From: Turritopsis dohrnii
Lineage: Eukaryota > Cnidaria > Hydrozoa > Anthoathecata > Oceaniidae
Direction: 5' to 3'
Assembly: GCA_027922465.2 (NCBI GenBank)
Contig: BQMF02000593.1
Coordinates: forward strand, 124,001-188,000
Length of the DNA stretch: 64,000 bases
Shown here piece by piece: positions 42,404 through 54,900 of the stretch. Both the position numbers and the translations under genes were made by a program. Within the stretch, counting starts at the first letter, position 1. Every line of letters starts with the position of its first letter. The notes under the pieces are model-generated. The model was given only the letters and a program-made list of their open reading frames with translations. It was not told the origin of the DNA and did not search any database.

Positions 42404-44464
42404 ATGAGTATTGAAATAAATAGGCTTCTTCACAGTTCATTTCTTTATGTATTTCTGGTAATTGCTCTCTTTTGCTCTGTTTCAGAAAACATTTTATTCA
42501 GTTACACAGTGTGTTTCAGAATGTTGGAAATATAAATTTCAAAGGTGTTTCTTCAAGTGAAATACTGAAGTAAAGTGCTCACCCTTTATTTTGGTTCCAC
42601 GCCTTTACTTATGCTCATCCATCAAGACCAGAAGGGTTAATTACCTGCCAATAATTGGATTTTGCACTACAATTTGGACATTCTAGATTTCAAAACAACA
42701 AGAAAAAGCAAGGAGAATAAGATTGATAACAAATACTGTAATTCCAAACATTATCGAGGTGATGTACCTCTTTCCGCTAGCTAATTTCATGTTCGTCAAA
42801 AGTGATGCAAATAACAAAATTTTATGGAATTTAGTGTTCATAGTAACAGTTTAATCCCTTTTCTCTAAATTTAAGTTCTTTCCTCCTTTGGTTCTTCAAA
42901 TATAAGATAACCACAGACGTAACTAAATTGCATGCCCTTAATGTCTACAAATCGAAGACGCCCATACTGTTATGTGCAAAGTTTTCATAGAAAACAATAG
43001 TGTTGTCTCAACAAGTCAGCAAGTCAACTTTTGATCGCGAAGATCTAGACACTTTTTTTTAAAATCGGTTGCTCCCTGCAAGGCCGAAGCCACTACTAGG
43101 CAGAAAGCTACAAGATGAGAAAACAAAGAAGAGTTATAAACATAGATGAGAAAAATGAGAACAGGAAGAAGAGTTATAAAGACAGAGCTAGGTGGCACTT
43201 AACCTTGGATCATATTCAGCAGGAAAACAACTATGAGGGAGAGAAGCCAGCAGTCCGAGGGAAAAGGCTAGATTAATAAAAGTTCTTATGGCTTGTTGGG
43301 ACCTGAACAAAGGCTGAGAATTCGTAGAGAGGCGAGTGTTCCGAGAGAAAGTCTGAGGAGAAAGGGTCAGTTAATGCAAGTCATCCGAACAATGCCCATG
43401 AAAGTATTTATAGAAAAGAGACTGGGAAGCAACATTGTGAGAGGGGCTCATGTACTACCAGTAGCAATCAGGTAAAATTACTATCCTAACACCCTCAGCA
43501 TAGATATCTAGCAAACAGTGTTGAAAATAGTCTCAAGCATTTGTCAGACAGTCAAGCGCAACAAAGAGACCGGTGTTCAGCATACTAGAGTATATATATC
43601 AATGCAAGCAGCACATCTACCAGGGTGTTAACCAGGAGCAAAAAAATTCCTCGTTGAGGCAGTAATTGGGAAAAAGATAAGGCTTTTGGCCTTTGTACAC
43701 CCCGTAGGCGTGTAAACTTCAGCTGGGGGTCTAGGAGCGCTGTGAGCCACCCAGTGGGGGTTGGAAGGCGAAGGCCCCTAACAATTTTGAGATTTAGCCT
43801 CATCAGACACCCCTGGAAACGCTTATTTCAACCTCCGAAACAGTGCCAAATATTAGAACATCACAATCCCATTTAAACACATAATTGGTGCGAGCACGCA
43901 AAAATATTGCGAAAACATGACTCTGGTCAGTTCTTCAAATTTCTTTCCACTAATGCACTTGATGTTATCAGTTGATAAAGTTTTTATTTTACATCTTTGG
44001 AGAAGAGAAAAAATAAATACAAGGCATCGTTTTTACAATTTGCTTTTTTTCTCGAAGAGAAGAACCTATTTACTCACGAACACTTTTCTGAGAGTTTCGT
44101 AATAAGAGATAACGTTTTTGTTTGATAAACATAATTGTTTCTACGTTTAAAAAGAATTTCTTCTTAATAAATATTACACAAAATTAATGCAATTTCGTCA
44201 CACAAATAAAGAACATTTTAATTGTAACAGGAAACTTATGAACATAACCCAACATATTTTGTATAATCATGAATTTGAAAGAAATAGGAATAATTGGCAT
44301 TGTAAAGTTTTGGAAATGGATGAGTTTTTATGACCTTATGACCGTATCATTGAAGTACGTTAACACACTGCCGTTATACCAAATAAAAATAGAAATGTCT
44401 GAAGAATTACAATATGAACAAAACGTCAATGCTTAACAATACGAACATCCTTTAATAAACATAT
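42404..44464. other. region without supported gene; includes R1 and a GC-richer block
   Basis: 42404-42495 is the right half of repeat R1. About 43610-43830 is noticeably richer in GC (for example GTGGGGGTTGGAAGGCGAAG) and may be the 3' flank of the second hAT element, whose coding strand points this way. I could not define its terminus. ORFs here (43016-43803) have no family motif. Confidence 0.4.
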
Positions 44465-44985
44465 TCACAAGTCAATTTGCATTTTCGGATTTCGTTTCTT
44501 AAATTCATCAACAAAATGTTCAAAGACAGACTCTGTAAAACCTTCTTTTGGTGATTCAGTTGCGATGAAGAGTAAATTTTCTATTGATGTTTGTTTCAGT
44601 TTCATTTTTGAGAAGAAACGTTCCACACATGCAGCACTAAGCGGAAAGATCAAAAAATCTTAGAAAAGTTTGTAACAATTTGGATAGTTGTCTTTACAGG
44701 TGGTATCACTATTAACCATTTTCCATAACTGATGAGGGTTAAAGTTCTTTTTTTCTTTTGTTACTTTTTGGCATTCCTCTTCATTTAAGGCTTTTGATAA
44801 AGAAATATCACAATTTTCCCGATACTCTTTACGTTTGGAAAACATGAAATTTTTGTACGATTTCCATTCAACTTCTGTAATAAGCTTATCAACATCTGGT
44901 TGTTGGTTGACTGTAAATGCCAATAACAACAACAGCATTTGTTTCATTTGATACTCATTCAAAACATATTGAACGGCTACAAAAC
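44465..44985 (-). pseudogene. second hAT gene, C-terminal part with hATC region
   Basis: Minus-strand frame from about 44985 (LNEYQMKQMLLLLLAF, then QPDVDKLITEVEWKSYKNFM). The hATC dimerisation core follows after a frame break near 44655: FPLSAACVERFFSKMKL and ESPKEGFTESVFEHFVDEF, ending at 44465. The hATC domain pairs transposase monomers in hAT elements. An upstream TTTTGTAG at the 44985 edge could be a splice acceptor. The middle of the gene lies beyond a BEL/Pao-derived segment at about 44985-46228, and the N-terminal part at 47475-48600. Confidence 0.7.
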
Positions 44986-46228
44986 ATTATAAAAATTATA
45001 TTATACACATACACTGAACAAGATGCAAACAGATACATGAACAAGGAAAATTACTTACTAAAGATACAGTGAACAAAGGCTGGGAAGCCACACAAGTCAC
45101 ACCACAGCACACTTGACAGACATGTACACAAATGACAACTGACAATACCTTACATTTATACATGACAAGTACACAACATGGTTACCATTTTGACATACAT
45201 GACAACAAAGTACATTTTACAGACCAATATTGAACATGAATATAATACAAAATATATACCAAATACCTAAACAAGAAAAAGACTAAAAATGGGACAAAGC
45301 ATCCTGAGCAGAAGCCTGCTGCCTAGCTGTGCCTCAGCTGCCACATGGCTCCCCTCAAGATGTGTCTAATCCTCAAAACATCTTGAAAAATCATACTAAA
45401 TAGTACAAATACTACTAAATACATATATTTTGAAATATTTATTTAATGTAATTATTTACTTAAAATATTTTTAATATTTTGAAATATACTAACAATTAAA
45501 AAATTCATGTTTGGCTCCTCGATGGGGAATTCTATTTCAATTTTCGTTTTCAAAGCCAGTGTAAGTTTATATCTCATTTTCCAAAATCAAAATTAGTTTA
45601 TTGACAGGGCGAACGTATTTCGAAGTCCCTTGTCTTATTTCAACAGTTCTGACAACATTATCATTCCTACGTTGAACTGCATCGACTACAGCCATCTTCC
45701 ATTCGTTACGTTTCGTTTCTTCTTTAACGAGAACGACGTCCCCAACTTGAAGATTACGTTTGGTTTCATTCCACTTTTGACGACTTTGAAGAAGGTGTAC
45801 GTATTCCTTCCTCCATCTAGACCAAAATTCATTGCAGATGTGCTGCACACGTCGCCAGCGTTTTCTTGAATACACTTCAACTTTTTCGAAATGTCCTGGT
45901 GGTGGCATGACAATGTTTGACTTCATTGTCAACAGATGATTCGGAGTCAATGGTGTAGGACTTGATACATCATCGAGACACTCAACTGTGAGTGGTCTCG
46001 AATTCAATACTGCTTCAATTTCAACAAGTAGTGTTCTGAATGACTCATCATTCAATGAATAACCATGTGTGAATAAGAGTGATTCAAGTATGCTTCTAGT
46101 AGAGCGAATGAGTCTTTCCCAGACTCCACCAAAGTTGCTAGCATGAGGTGGATTCAATTTCCAAAAAATAATATCAGAATTTTGATTCAGCAAATAGTTC
46201 TTAATTGCCTTTAAATTGCTTGATTGCA
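44985..46228 (-). mobile_element. BEL/Pao retroelement fragment inside the hAT gene
   Basis: A minus-strand segment holds only the C-terminal integrase of a BEL/Pao element plus about 580 bp of 3' flank (45566 to about 44985) that may include its LTR. Edges are inferred from where the hAT protein similarity stops and resumes. No protease or RT is present. The segment has the same orientation as the hAT gene. Confidence 0.6.
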
Positions 46229-46568
46229 GATTGTCATAAAATTTCAACAGCTTTTCAAGATCATTCTCACCATATGTTGCTAAAGATGTCAAGTCCTCAG
46301 GCAAAATTAATCTGTGCAAACGCTTCCTTAAGCTTGTCCAAGAATGCATTAACAAAAGTGCAGCATAAAAAGTGCAGTAGGTTCTCTCAAATTGGTCAAA
46401 ATCAAAAGATGGTGCCCTGGTTCTTGCAGAAGGTGGAAGATTTTGTGTCTCTTCAGCTGCGATGGTACTCGAGTTTTCAAAGTTGGTTTTTGTGAAAAAT
46501 TCCTGTTTGACTTTAATTCCATCTAAATTCGCCATGGTTATGTCAACGAAACTTTGTACACCAGACAA
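45567..46568 (-). pseudogene. chimeric ORF: hAT middle fused to BEL/Pao integrase C-terminus
   Basis: An open frame of 333 codons. Residues 1-113 (MSGVQSFVDITMANLDGIK to YGENDLEKLLKFYDN) read as the middle of the hAT protein. They continue in frame, beyond the Helitron, with the N-terminal hAT blocks. From about residue 114 (LQSSNLKAIKNYLLNQ) it is BEL/Pao integrase: KLNPPHASNFGGVWERLIRS, VEIEAVLNSRPLT, SPTPLTPNHLLTMKS and the beta-barrel-like LQVGDVVLVKEE. The integrase DDE first residues are absent; only the C-terminal Glu region is kept. The ORF is probably a by-product of insertion rather than a functional fusion, although it is uninterrupted. Confidence 0.7.
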
Positions 46569-46615
46569 GCAGATAGAGCCTTGGCTCTTTTCAAAAGATA
46601 GTAATAATGGTCTAA

Positions 46616-47473
46616 TCTATATATTAATAGCCGATTCTCTGTCTGTTTGTTTGTATGTTTGTAAGTCACGCAAAATGGTAGATGGAGTTGTGAGCAAAAT
46701 TATTTCTTTTTTTGTGTGCGACGTGAGTTTGAAGCAAATACATTGCAACCCCAATGGAACGTGACTTTTTTGGCTGATGAACTAATAGGAATAACGTGTT
46801 GTTTTTATCAATATTGTTAGTTTTATATTCCACGTTGACTTGGCTTTGAAAACAGTACATCAACTAAATACAAAGAAACTAACTGATTAAACATTTTGGA
46901 CAAAAAGCAGCCGTGGCAGAACGTGATAGGATACACTGGCAAACTGAACATGCTAACGTATCCTTGACTATCTGAGACGGGTAAACTTTTTTTCCGAGCA
47001 ATCAAAATGTTTAAAAACCGATAGGTAAAAAGAGAGTATCATGAAACAAAATATTTTTTTGCTTTTCTTTTAATAATTTAATTTCTTATTTTTTTTGTTA
47101 TGCGCTTCAGATCAAACGTTGTTTTTATTCACTTTATTCATTTAGCACGTGCCTTTTTTTCTCTCCTCCCGTGTGATCTTTTTAAGAAGAGAAACCATTC
47201 CCCCCTTACGTTTGATAGCACCCATGTTAGAGCGCGTAACTTTTTTAAAACAAAAGCTAATAAAAAGTTGAAGTTTTCTCTCTCTACGTTTTGAGTGTAT
47301 TGTTACACTGATAAAAGATTGGTTTTACCAGAGGTTGTGACTTCGAATCTGCTTCTGGTTGAACACAAGTTGTACGAGCAGTTTATAAGGAAATTTGACG
47401 TTTATTGATACAGCGATACAGAGCAGGTAGACATTGGCGGCGAGCGACGCCGCCCATGTCCTTTGGAGGCTAG
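46616..47473 (+). mobile_element. Helitron A (858 bp), inside the second hAT gene
   Basis: Starts TCTATATATTAATAGCCGAT after A (46615) and ends GGAGGCTAG before T (47474). The 3' hairpin is altered (GCCGCCCATGTCCTTTGGAGGC). It matches the copy at 14595-15467 along its length. The hAT reading frame on the minus strand resumes across the insertion without loss of a base. Opposite in orientation to the host gene. Confidence 0.9.
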
Positions 47474-47474
47474 T

Positions 47475-48600
47475 ACTGTTAAAAACTTCGAACAACATTA
47501 ATTTAATTGCGATTACTTCGTGTGAAACTGCTTTAATAAAAAGCCCAAGAGCTTCTGCCTCTCTCCTCTCATTGTAACAAACGGCCAGAGCATTCTAAAA
47601 ATGACGATACCCTTTAAAAAACGCACTACAGGCTCTTTCGTGAGCTGTCCAATGAGTAACAGGAACGGCGTGATCTTCCTTGTAAATATCGGCCGAGTTT
47701 TCTAAAAAACTCATAGCAAGGGGACGATACTTGAAATGTTTCCATAAATTAACTAGAAAAACATCAACTTTAGAAACGCAAGAGAAGTTAGGTAACAAAT
47801 GCTTAAAACAAAGCGTTAATTTATGGTTGTTGCAACTGATTCATTTGAGAAGGGGAACTTTGTGTTCTAGATAGCGCTTCAAGCCTCCTTCTTCACCAGA
47901 GTTGACGTTGGTTGTATCCATACATGCAAACCTGGCATTTTTTAAGTTAATACCAAGATCTAGGAAGAAATTTTCAAGCGCTTTCATGATGTTAGGCGCT
48001 GAAAGTGAGGAACCAACAATCTTACTTACCAGAATAACTGGCCAACGCAGCAGTTGTAGCAAGTTGCCATACATTTGTATTTTTTTTAGCCATTTCATTA
48101 AAGCTTTGCTTATTTTTAACTGATGCTAAATGCCTTTTAGAATTTAAATGATCGTTAAATCTTTCTGTTGGATGATCCCCTACCTTCCCTGGTTTATCAA
48201 TGAATGCCCGACTCCCAGAGCGACCATGAGAAAAAGAAGTGCAAATTTTACACAACCACCCGTTTTGTGAGGTGGAAAAGTAAAAGTCAGGGAAGGTGGT
48301 TTCATATCGGGCCGTTGATTTCAGTCTCAAATCTTTACCATGCAATGCAGATGGTGGGGCAAATGCGTCGATATCATTTTGCAAGACAGGTGCACATTCA
48401 ATAGAAGAGCATGAGTCTACTTCATTAGAACAAGCTGCAAGTCATCATCATTTGCCTCAGAGAAAGATGCATCAGGTTGTAAATCAACTACAGTATCGGA
48501 CACAGTTGTATTCAAAGGAATACTTACAGAATCATCTGATGATTGAGTTTGCTTTGAACTTTGTTTGAAGAACGACAAAATATTTTTTGACTTGACTTAA
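47475..48600 (-). pseudogene. second hAT gene, N-terminal part with TTF-like zinc finger
   Basis: The minus strand from about 48600 starts with a basic/Ser-rich segment (KSKNILSFFKQSSKQTQ), then an acidic stretch. After a frame change comes DIDAFAPPSALHGKDLRLKS. The zinc-finger-like region follows: GWLCKICTSF, DHPTERFNDHLNSKRH and SVKNKQSFNEMAKK (48384-48022). After a break (possible small intron starting GTAAGTAAG near 48030) come LENFFLDLGINLKNARFACM and TTNVNSGEEGG. Another break leads to LLPNFSCVSKVDVFLVNLWK and VPVTHWTAHERACSAFFKGY down to 47590. This order is that of ZNF862/KIAA1586-like hAT proteins. The gene is split by a Helitron and a BEL fragment. Confidence 0.7.
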
Positions 48601-48975
48601 CTTCGCTTTAGACTCTTTTTGTAGTACTTGCCATTATGTGACATTGTGGTATTTATTCACAAGGCCTCTACTTTTCCAAAAAGTGGCCTGTTTCCCACGA
48701 GTATGTACAGTGAGATAAATTTAGAATTATAAACGCTATGTTTGTTTGTTAAAGGAGTGGTATCGTCATTTCAAATTTTATGACAAACTTTAGTTTAAGA
48801 AATGTGTAGTTAGCCTGCGTTGAAACTTTGTTTAAAAACGTTTTACTTCCGAAGATATTGAGTTTTTTATTATTTTATAAACCCCCATCTTCTTTTCTGA
48901 TGAAAAACGTGTGACATCATTGAAAAAGTTTCATTTATTTTTATTTGTTATGTCAGTGCAAAGGAGCGTACTAGT
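48601..48975. other. intergenic stretch, nothing recognised
   Basis: Probably contains the 5' flank of the second hAT element; no clear terminal repeat found. Confidence 0.4.
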
Positions 48976-48987
48976 TTTTCATGTTTT

Positions 48988-49330
48988 CAAAAATCATGAG
49001 TGAGAATTCAAGTGAAGAGGAATCAGATTTTCTCAGCGAAGATGAAGAATGTAGCAATGAGTTTTATTCAAGGATTTCACAGAGAATTTTAGCGGTTTAA
49101 GTCTATAGTTTTGACCCAGTTGCTGTAAAGAACATGAAGAAGTCCGGATGATGATTTTGATGATGCTGACGAAAATGCTTTACCGGAGTTTGCAACAAAC
49201 AGTGATGCAATGTAGAAATGTAGAGAAATAGATTGTTCCGGCTGCAAAGAAGTTTATGCGATTGAAGACGATAAATTTCAAAATAAATTTTTGTATAAAT
49301 CAAAACGAAAAAAACAAAATAAAAATACTT
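48988..49330 (+). pseudogene. fragment resembling a P2X7-type Cys-rich domain
   Basis: The plus strand reads MSENSSEEESDFLSEDEECS with an acidic N-terminus, then FYSRISQRILAV, a TAA and YSFDPVAVKNMKK. After decayed codons comes CREIDCSGCKEVYAIEDDKF. An acidic start, a Y-x-F-x-P motif and an EIDCxxCKEV Cys motif are features of the P2X7 intracellular-domain family repeated in cnidarian and other invertebrate genomes. The usual WCxCGxC block is not preserved. The call is by motif only and tentative. Confidence 0.4.
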
Positions 49331-50599
49331 GCAATATTGAGTTGATCATTGATCGTAGTAAAATTCATGTATTAAAAGTTAACGTTTTTCCAATTTTCCG
49401 TTTCAGGTGAAAATTGTGTAACATCGGTGCAGAAGTTCAAGAATCAATAGCTCATTCTATGAAAACAATAATGAAATAATCGGTGAAACTGAATAATATT
49501 CAAATTCCCACTTTAAAGAGAAACATGAAAACAAAAATGGAAAAAATACTTGCACACAGAAAGTAAAAGTTCACCTATGTATAACGAAAACTGTAGATAA
49601 AACACTAAAGTAAAACTCCTTATAACATGTTTACCATTAAATTTCTCCCAAAACACGATTCTTTAAAATTTTAGTGACGTAAAGATGGAAGATTGGCCTC
49701 GCTTCAACTTTGAAATCCATATTTATTTTAAATATGAATTTTAGGTAATCCAAACAAACTGATGTTCTGTCCTTTGGTTGAGTCACTGTCACATCCAACA
49801 GCAGCACAAATAACCATTTTTTTCATTAGATTTAAAAAGAATACTTAGTTATTGCTTGAATTTCAAAGAACACTTGCTCGATTTGAATGCAAAACATCGC
49901 ATCAACACTGAACATAAATTCTTCAATGACCTCACATAATTATTACTAATTTATTCAGCGTTTTAAGCCTATGTTTTAAAGTGGCATTTTACAGCGAAAA
50001 AAAGATTTTTTTTTCCAAATTAAATTTATTTTGTAGTATCTACATTAAAACAAGGAATATATGAAGAAAAAATTTTTTTTCCAATTTTCATGACACCACT
50101 CCTTTAATATCAATGGCTACAGATCATGATCAATATTGTTTACTAACATGATATGATGATGTGAATTGGTATTGAGAGGTAAAGTTAAAATAGTTATCTA
50201 TTTAGTTAAAACACAGTTAGTATTAGTGGATAAATAAAGAGGGATGTTTACTGTTGTGTTTTGAATTTTCCAGAGAGGAGCTTTGAACTGGAAATAAAAA
50301 ATGGCTCCACGAATGTTTTCATATGTTAAAAATTTTTCAGCTATACTAATTCTGTCATTCCGTTTGTGTTTTTAATTATTATTTTAAGGTTAATATATTT
50401 TCAAGTTTCTTTTACTTTGTTTTGTTTTTCTTTAGATTTCGTCATAGCATGATTAGGTTTTTTGTATATGTTTTTTGAATGTTTTCATCTGTTAAAATAG
50501 AAATGAAGCACATGATGGGTTATAATGTTGAGAGGGTTACTTAAGAGAAGAATGGGTTATGTATTTAAGAAGATCATTAATTATGACTGTCCTACAAAA
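49331..50599. other. AT-rich stretch without supported gene
   Basis: No motif-bearing ORF. Poly(T)-rich patches are near 50007 and 50073. Confidence 0.5.
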
Positions 50600-51313
50600 A
50601 ATAAGCATTATTGGTTGGATTTTTCTTAAGTTTATATTTTATCATGTTTATGCATTATTTTGTGTTATGATAATCGTTTACGTGCCTGGGTATATAACTT
50701 TGGCATTATGATTTTATTTGTGACTTTATCATCTGGGTAAATTTTGGTTTTTAGTTATTGTTTTTAGGATAAATGCGTACTTGAATTTCATTTTGTTGTT
50801 GTTTATTGTTGTTTCTTACAGCATGATTAGGTTTTCGGTATTGCAATTCAAATATTATTCTTTTAGGTAATAATAAAAAAAGCATTAAGAAATGAAACTC
50901 ATGGTTTTAATCATGACGTTGATGGTTTTGGGAAGAACGGACAATATATCATTTCAAAAATTCATTAATGGTTGCTGTATAATGTAACTTCCGCACGAAA
51001 AAAACACAGTTGGAAGGTATCGATTTGTTTTCAATTCACATTTTGTAATGTTATTCAATGTTTGGTTTTGTACGTCTGGGTAAATGGTTCTGTGTTATAT
51101 ATTGCCATTTTTTTACACAAAATTTTTTTACTTCTCTTCTGCATATAGATATATATTCTGAGCCATATTGCTATTTGTTTCTGTTTTAAATCTTCTGAAT
51201 GTAAGAAATGAATTAAAAAATTAATGCCTGAAAAGAAACTTTTACATGAGTTAAATTCTGCGACACAACGCATACTGAACATGGGTGGCGAGCGACGCCG
51301 CCTGGGCTGCTAG
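50600..51313 (+). mobile_element. Helitron 3' portion ending at 51313
   Basis: Ends GACGCCGCCTGGGCTGCTAG at 51313. The 430 bp before this match 11480-11888 of Helitron B (landmarks GATGGTTTTGGGAAGAAC and ACACAGTTGGAAGGTATCGA). 50600-50880 matches 59070-59560 in reverse. The 5' terminus was not located. The next base, 51314, is the first base of the large Helitron. Confidence 0.7.
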
Positions 51314-51907
51314 TCTATATACTAATAGCGGATTCTCCGTTTGTTTGTTTGTCTGTAAGTCACGCAAAATGGTAGATCGAACTTCGAAAGAAATCGGGGA
51401 TCTGCAACGGAGAGATCGCGGAGAACTTAAACATTTAGGGGGTATAAATGTCAACAGAAATCTCCCACCAACGAAATGACGATAGCTGCAAGAAATTGTA
51501 ATACTTTTAACTGCAAATATACATATATGAAAATATTAGCTAATTTTGAATTCATATTTCTACAATACCTACCTCAGACTGACCTTCAACGAATACACTT
51601 TTAAGTATTTGTAACCCCCGTTCAATGTCATGGCAACGAAAGGAAATTTATCAAGTTCACTTTCAACCATTTGCATTCTTATGGGCGTGAAAAGAAAAAA
51701 ATAGTTGAGAAAAACGATCATTTTGTTTGCCTTAAGACAACAAAGGAAAGTTTGCTTTTTTGTTTATATGTTGCCTATTTAGCTAGGTAAACTGACAAAA
51801 AACACAAGTCCTGTGTTTTTATTTTTGTGGTGATAAAAATTAAAAAACATTCCTGTTTTTGTTATATACATTGTTCTTTTGAGTTTTTTCTCAACGTACA
51901 ACGAGTT

Positions 51908-54900
51908 ATGAATTCTGATCATGACTACAAAATCCCTCAAAGGTTTGTTTTCCCTCGATCACAATTTGATAGAGACATAGTTGATGCACGGCAACAACAA
52001 CAGGAGAGGCAACAACAACTCCCTGATGACCCTCAACAGCGTCGTCGAATAAGGAATGCTGAACGACAAAGGAGATACCGTGCAAATCAAAGTGCAAGTC
52101 GTGCTCAGTTGAGAAGGGAGAGGGATGCACAAAATCAAAGACAGCGACGGGCTAATGAACAACCTGAACAAGCTGCTGCTCGACGTGCAACTGATGCTCA
52201 ACAGCACCAACTTCTAAGAAACATTGAGCAACCGGAACAAGCTGCTGTTCGACTTGAAGCACAAGCTCACCGTGAACAATTGCTGAGAGAAAATGAGTCA
52301 CCCGAACAAGCTGCTGCTCGACGTGCAGCTATTGCTCAACAACACCAAAGAGCATATGTCTGAAGCAGAAGAGTACGCAGGGCTCGCTTCTTAAATGCTG
52401 CACGGATTGATGTTGAAAACAATGACTTACCTGACATTCATTCTTTAGGTGAATTTAACATTTTATGTGAACATTGTGGAGCGGTCAAATTTGACCGTGA
52501 AACTAATTTTAAATGTTGCACAAATGGAAAGGTACAACTTCCAAATTTATTAGATTATCGGCCTGAGTTAAGGAATCTTTTACTTGATGATTCTGCACTG
52601 GGTAAACATTTCCGTAAGTGTATTAGAGTTTATAATAATGCATTTAGTTTTGCTTCTCTGTCAGCTAAACTACGTCCGCCCCCAGGAAATGGGCCTCCAT
52701 GTTTTAGGATATGTGGACAACTGCTACATAGGTATGGGGCACTGCATGCTAATGAAAACCAAGTGCCTATGTTTAGCCAACTGTATATTATCGAAGCTGC
52801 TAATTCGCTTGACATGCGTATGCAAAACCCTTCCAATGCAGATTGCAACAGAGACTTGATGGGGCAAATACAAACGGTCATTAATAGAGTTTCACCTTAT
52901 GCGGCAGCATATCGTAACTTGGCTCAGGTCGAACGAGAAGAAGAAAAAAGGGCGCTCTTCGAAAATAGACCAACCTCTGTGGTGGGTATGTATATGCGTG
53001 AAGGTGAAGACAGGAGGAGATGCAATGCTCCACATCACGAAGAAGTTGCAGCAATTTTTGTAGGTAATGATGGTGCGCCTCCGGCTGGTAGAAATATTGT
53101 AGTGTATCCAAGAGATCAGCCCTTGCGAAATATTTCTTACATGTCGACAAACATTGACTCCATGATGTATCCAATAATTTTTCCTAGTGGTGATCCTGGA
53201 CAGAGTCCGAACATGAATCATGTACAACAGCATGCACCTGAAAGGCGGAATAAAATTACACAATTGCAGTATTACATTTATCGTATTGCCATTTGACGTG
53301 AATTTTCTGCTTTCCATTTAGCTGGAAAACTAATTCAACAGTTTGTTGTTGACAGCTATGTCAAAGTGGAGGGAGCGAGACTCGACTTCATACGCCAGAA
53401 ACAAGATCAACTACGGGCGGATAGCTACACAGGTTTGATGGACTATTTGGAGGAAGCTGCCCATGAACGAAACCTCCCTGCGGGTAATATCGTTGTATTG
53501 CCATCTACCTTTTCAGGTTCACCGAGAAATATGCACCAATTGTACTTAGATGCTATGGCATTAGTTTCAAAAAAAGGTAAACCAGATTTATTTTTAACTT
53601 TTACATGCAATCCTAAATGGCCTGAAATTGTTCAAAATCTTTTGCCTGGTCAAACTGCATCAGATAGGCCAGATCTGGTTACACGAGTATTCAAATTGAA
53701 GTTGGAAGCTCTTAAAAACGATATTATGAAAGATTCTGTTCTAGGTGTATCTGTAGCACAGGTGGATGTTATAGAATTTCAGAAAAGGGGGCTACCTCAT
53801 GTGCACATGCTGTTGCATCTTGGCAACAAATTTAAGTTGCGCAATTCTGATGACATTGATTCATTGATATCAGCACGAATTCCAAATCATGACCAAGAAC
53901 CAGAACTTTACGAAATCATCAAATCTTGCATGGTCCATAGTCTGTGTGGCCATTTGAATGTGTCTTCACCATGTATGCAAGATGGTAAGTGCAGTCAAAA
54001 TTTTCCGAAGCAGTTCAACAATGGAACTGTTTTAAATGTGGATGGCTACCCTTTATATCACCGACCAGATGACAGAAGAACTGTTCGAATTCGGAATATG
54101 GATCTTGATAACGGATGGATCGTCCCGTACAACCCTTTCCTCAGCAAAAAGTACAATGCGCATATAAACCTCGAGGCCTGCGTTTCCATTAAAAGCGTCA
54201 AGTATTTGTACAAATTCATTTACAAAGGACACGATACTGCTCATATTGAAATCAATGAGCGAATAGATCACGACGAAATCAAAACCTTTTTAGATGGGAG
54301 GTACGTTTCTGCTCAAGAAGCTGTGTAGCGTTTATGCTCTTTTCCAAAGCACACTCAAAGTCATGCTATTTTACGACTTCCTGTTCACCTTCCAAATGAG
54401 CAGCAGATTTTTTTCAGAGAAGGACAGGAACAAGCAGCACTGGAAAGAGGACAAGAGCACACCAAGTTAACTGCTTTGTTCGAATTGAATCGTATTGATG
54501 AACGAGCACGTCAATATTTATATCCCGATATCCCCCACCATTACGTGTTTCAAACACGACAACATAAGTGGGTGACACGTCAGCATGGAGCAGATAAAAT
54601 TGTAGAAAAAAGGTAGAATGTACAATGCTAGCATTCGGCAGGGAGAAATGTATTTCTTACGTGTGCTGTTGTTACATGTTCCTGGTGCGACTTCCTTTGA
54701 ATACCTTAGAACTGTTAATGGGATTTGATATAGATCTTTTAGGGAAGCGTGTATTGCACTTGGACTATTGGATGACGATAGTTTGTGGATACGAACCATG
54801 GAAGAACTTGGCGAATCAGCAACTCCCTCTAAAATTCGCAAAGCGTTCTCTTTCATTCTGATCCATGGAGAGCCAAGCAATCCAGCTGAGTTGTGGGAAA

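Noticed and set aside
43585..43803. ORF in the GC-richer block as a host exon
   Set aside because: No family motif, no clear splice sites; the block is more likely a transposon flank.
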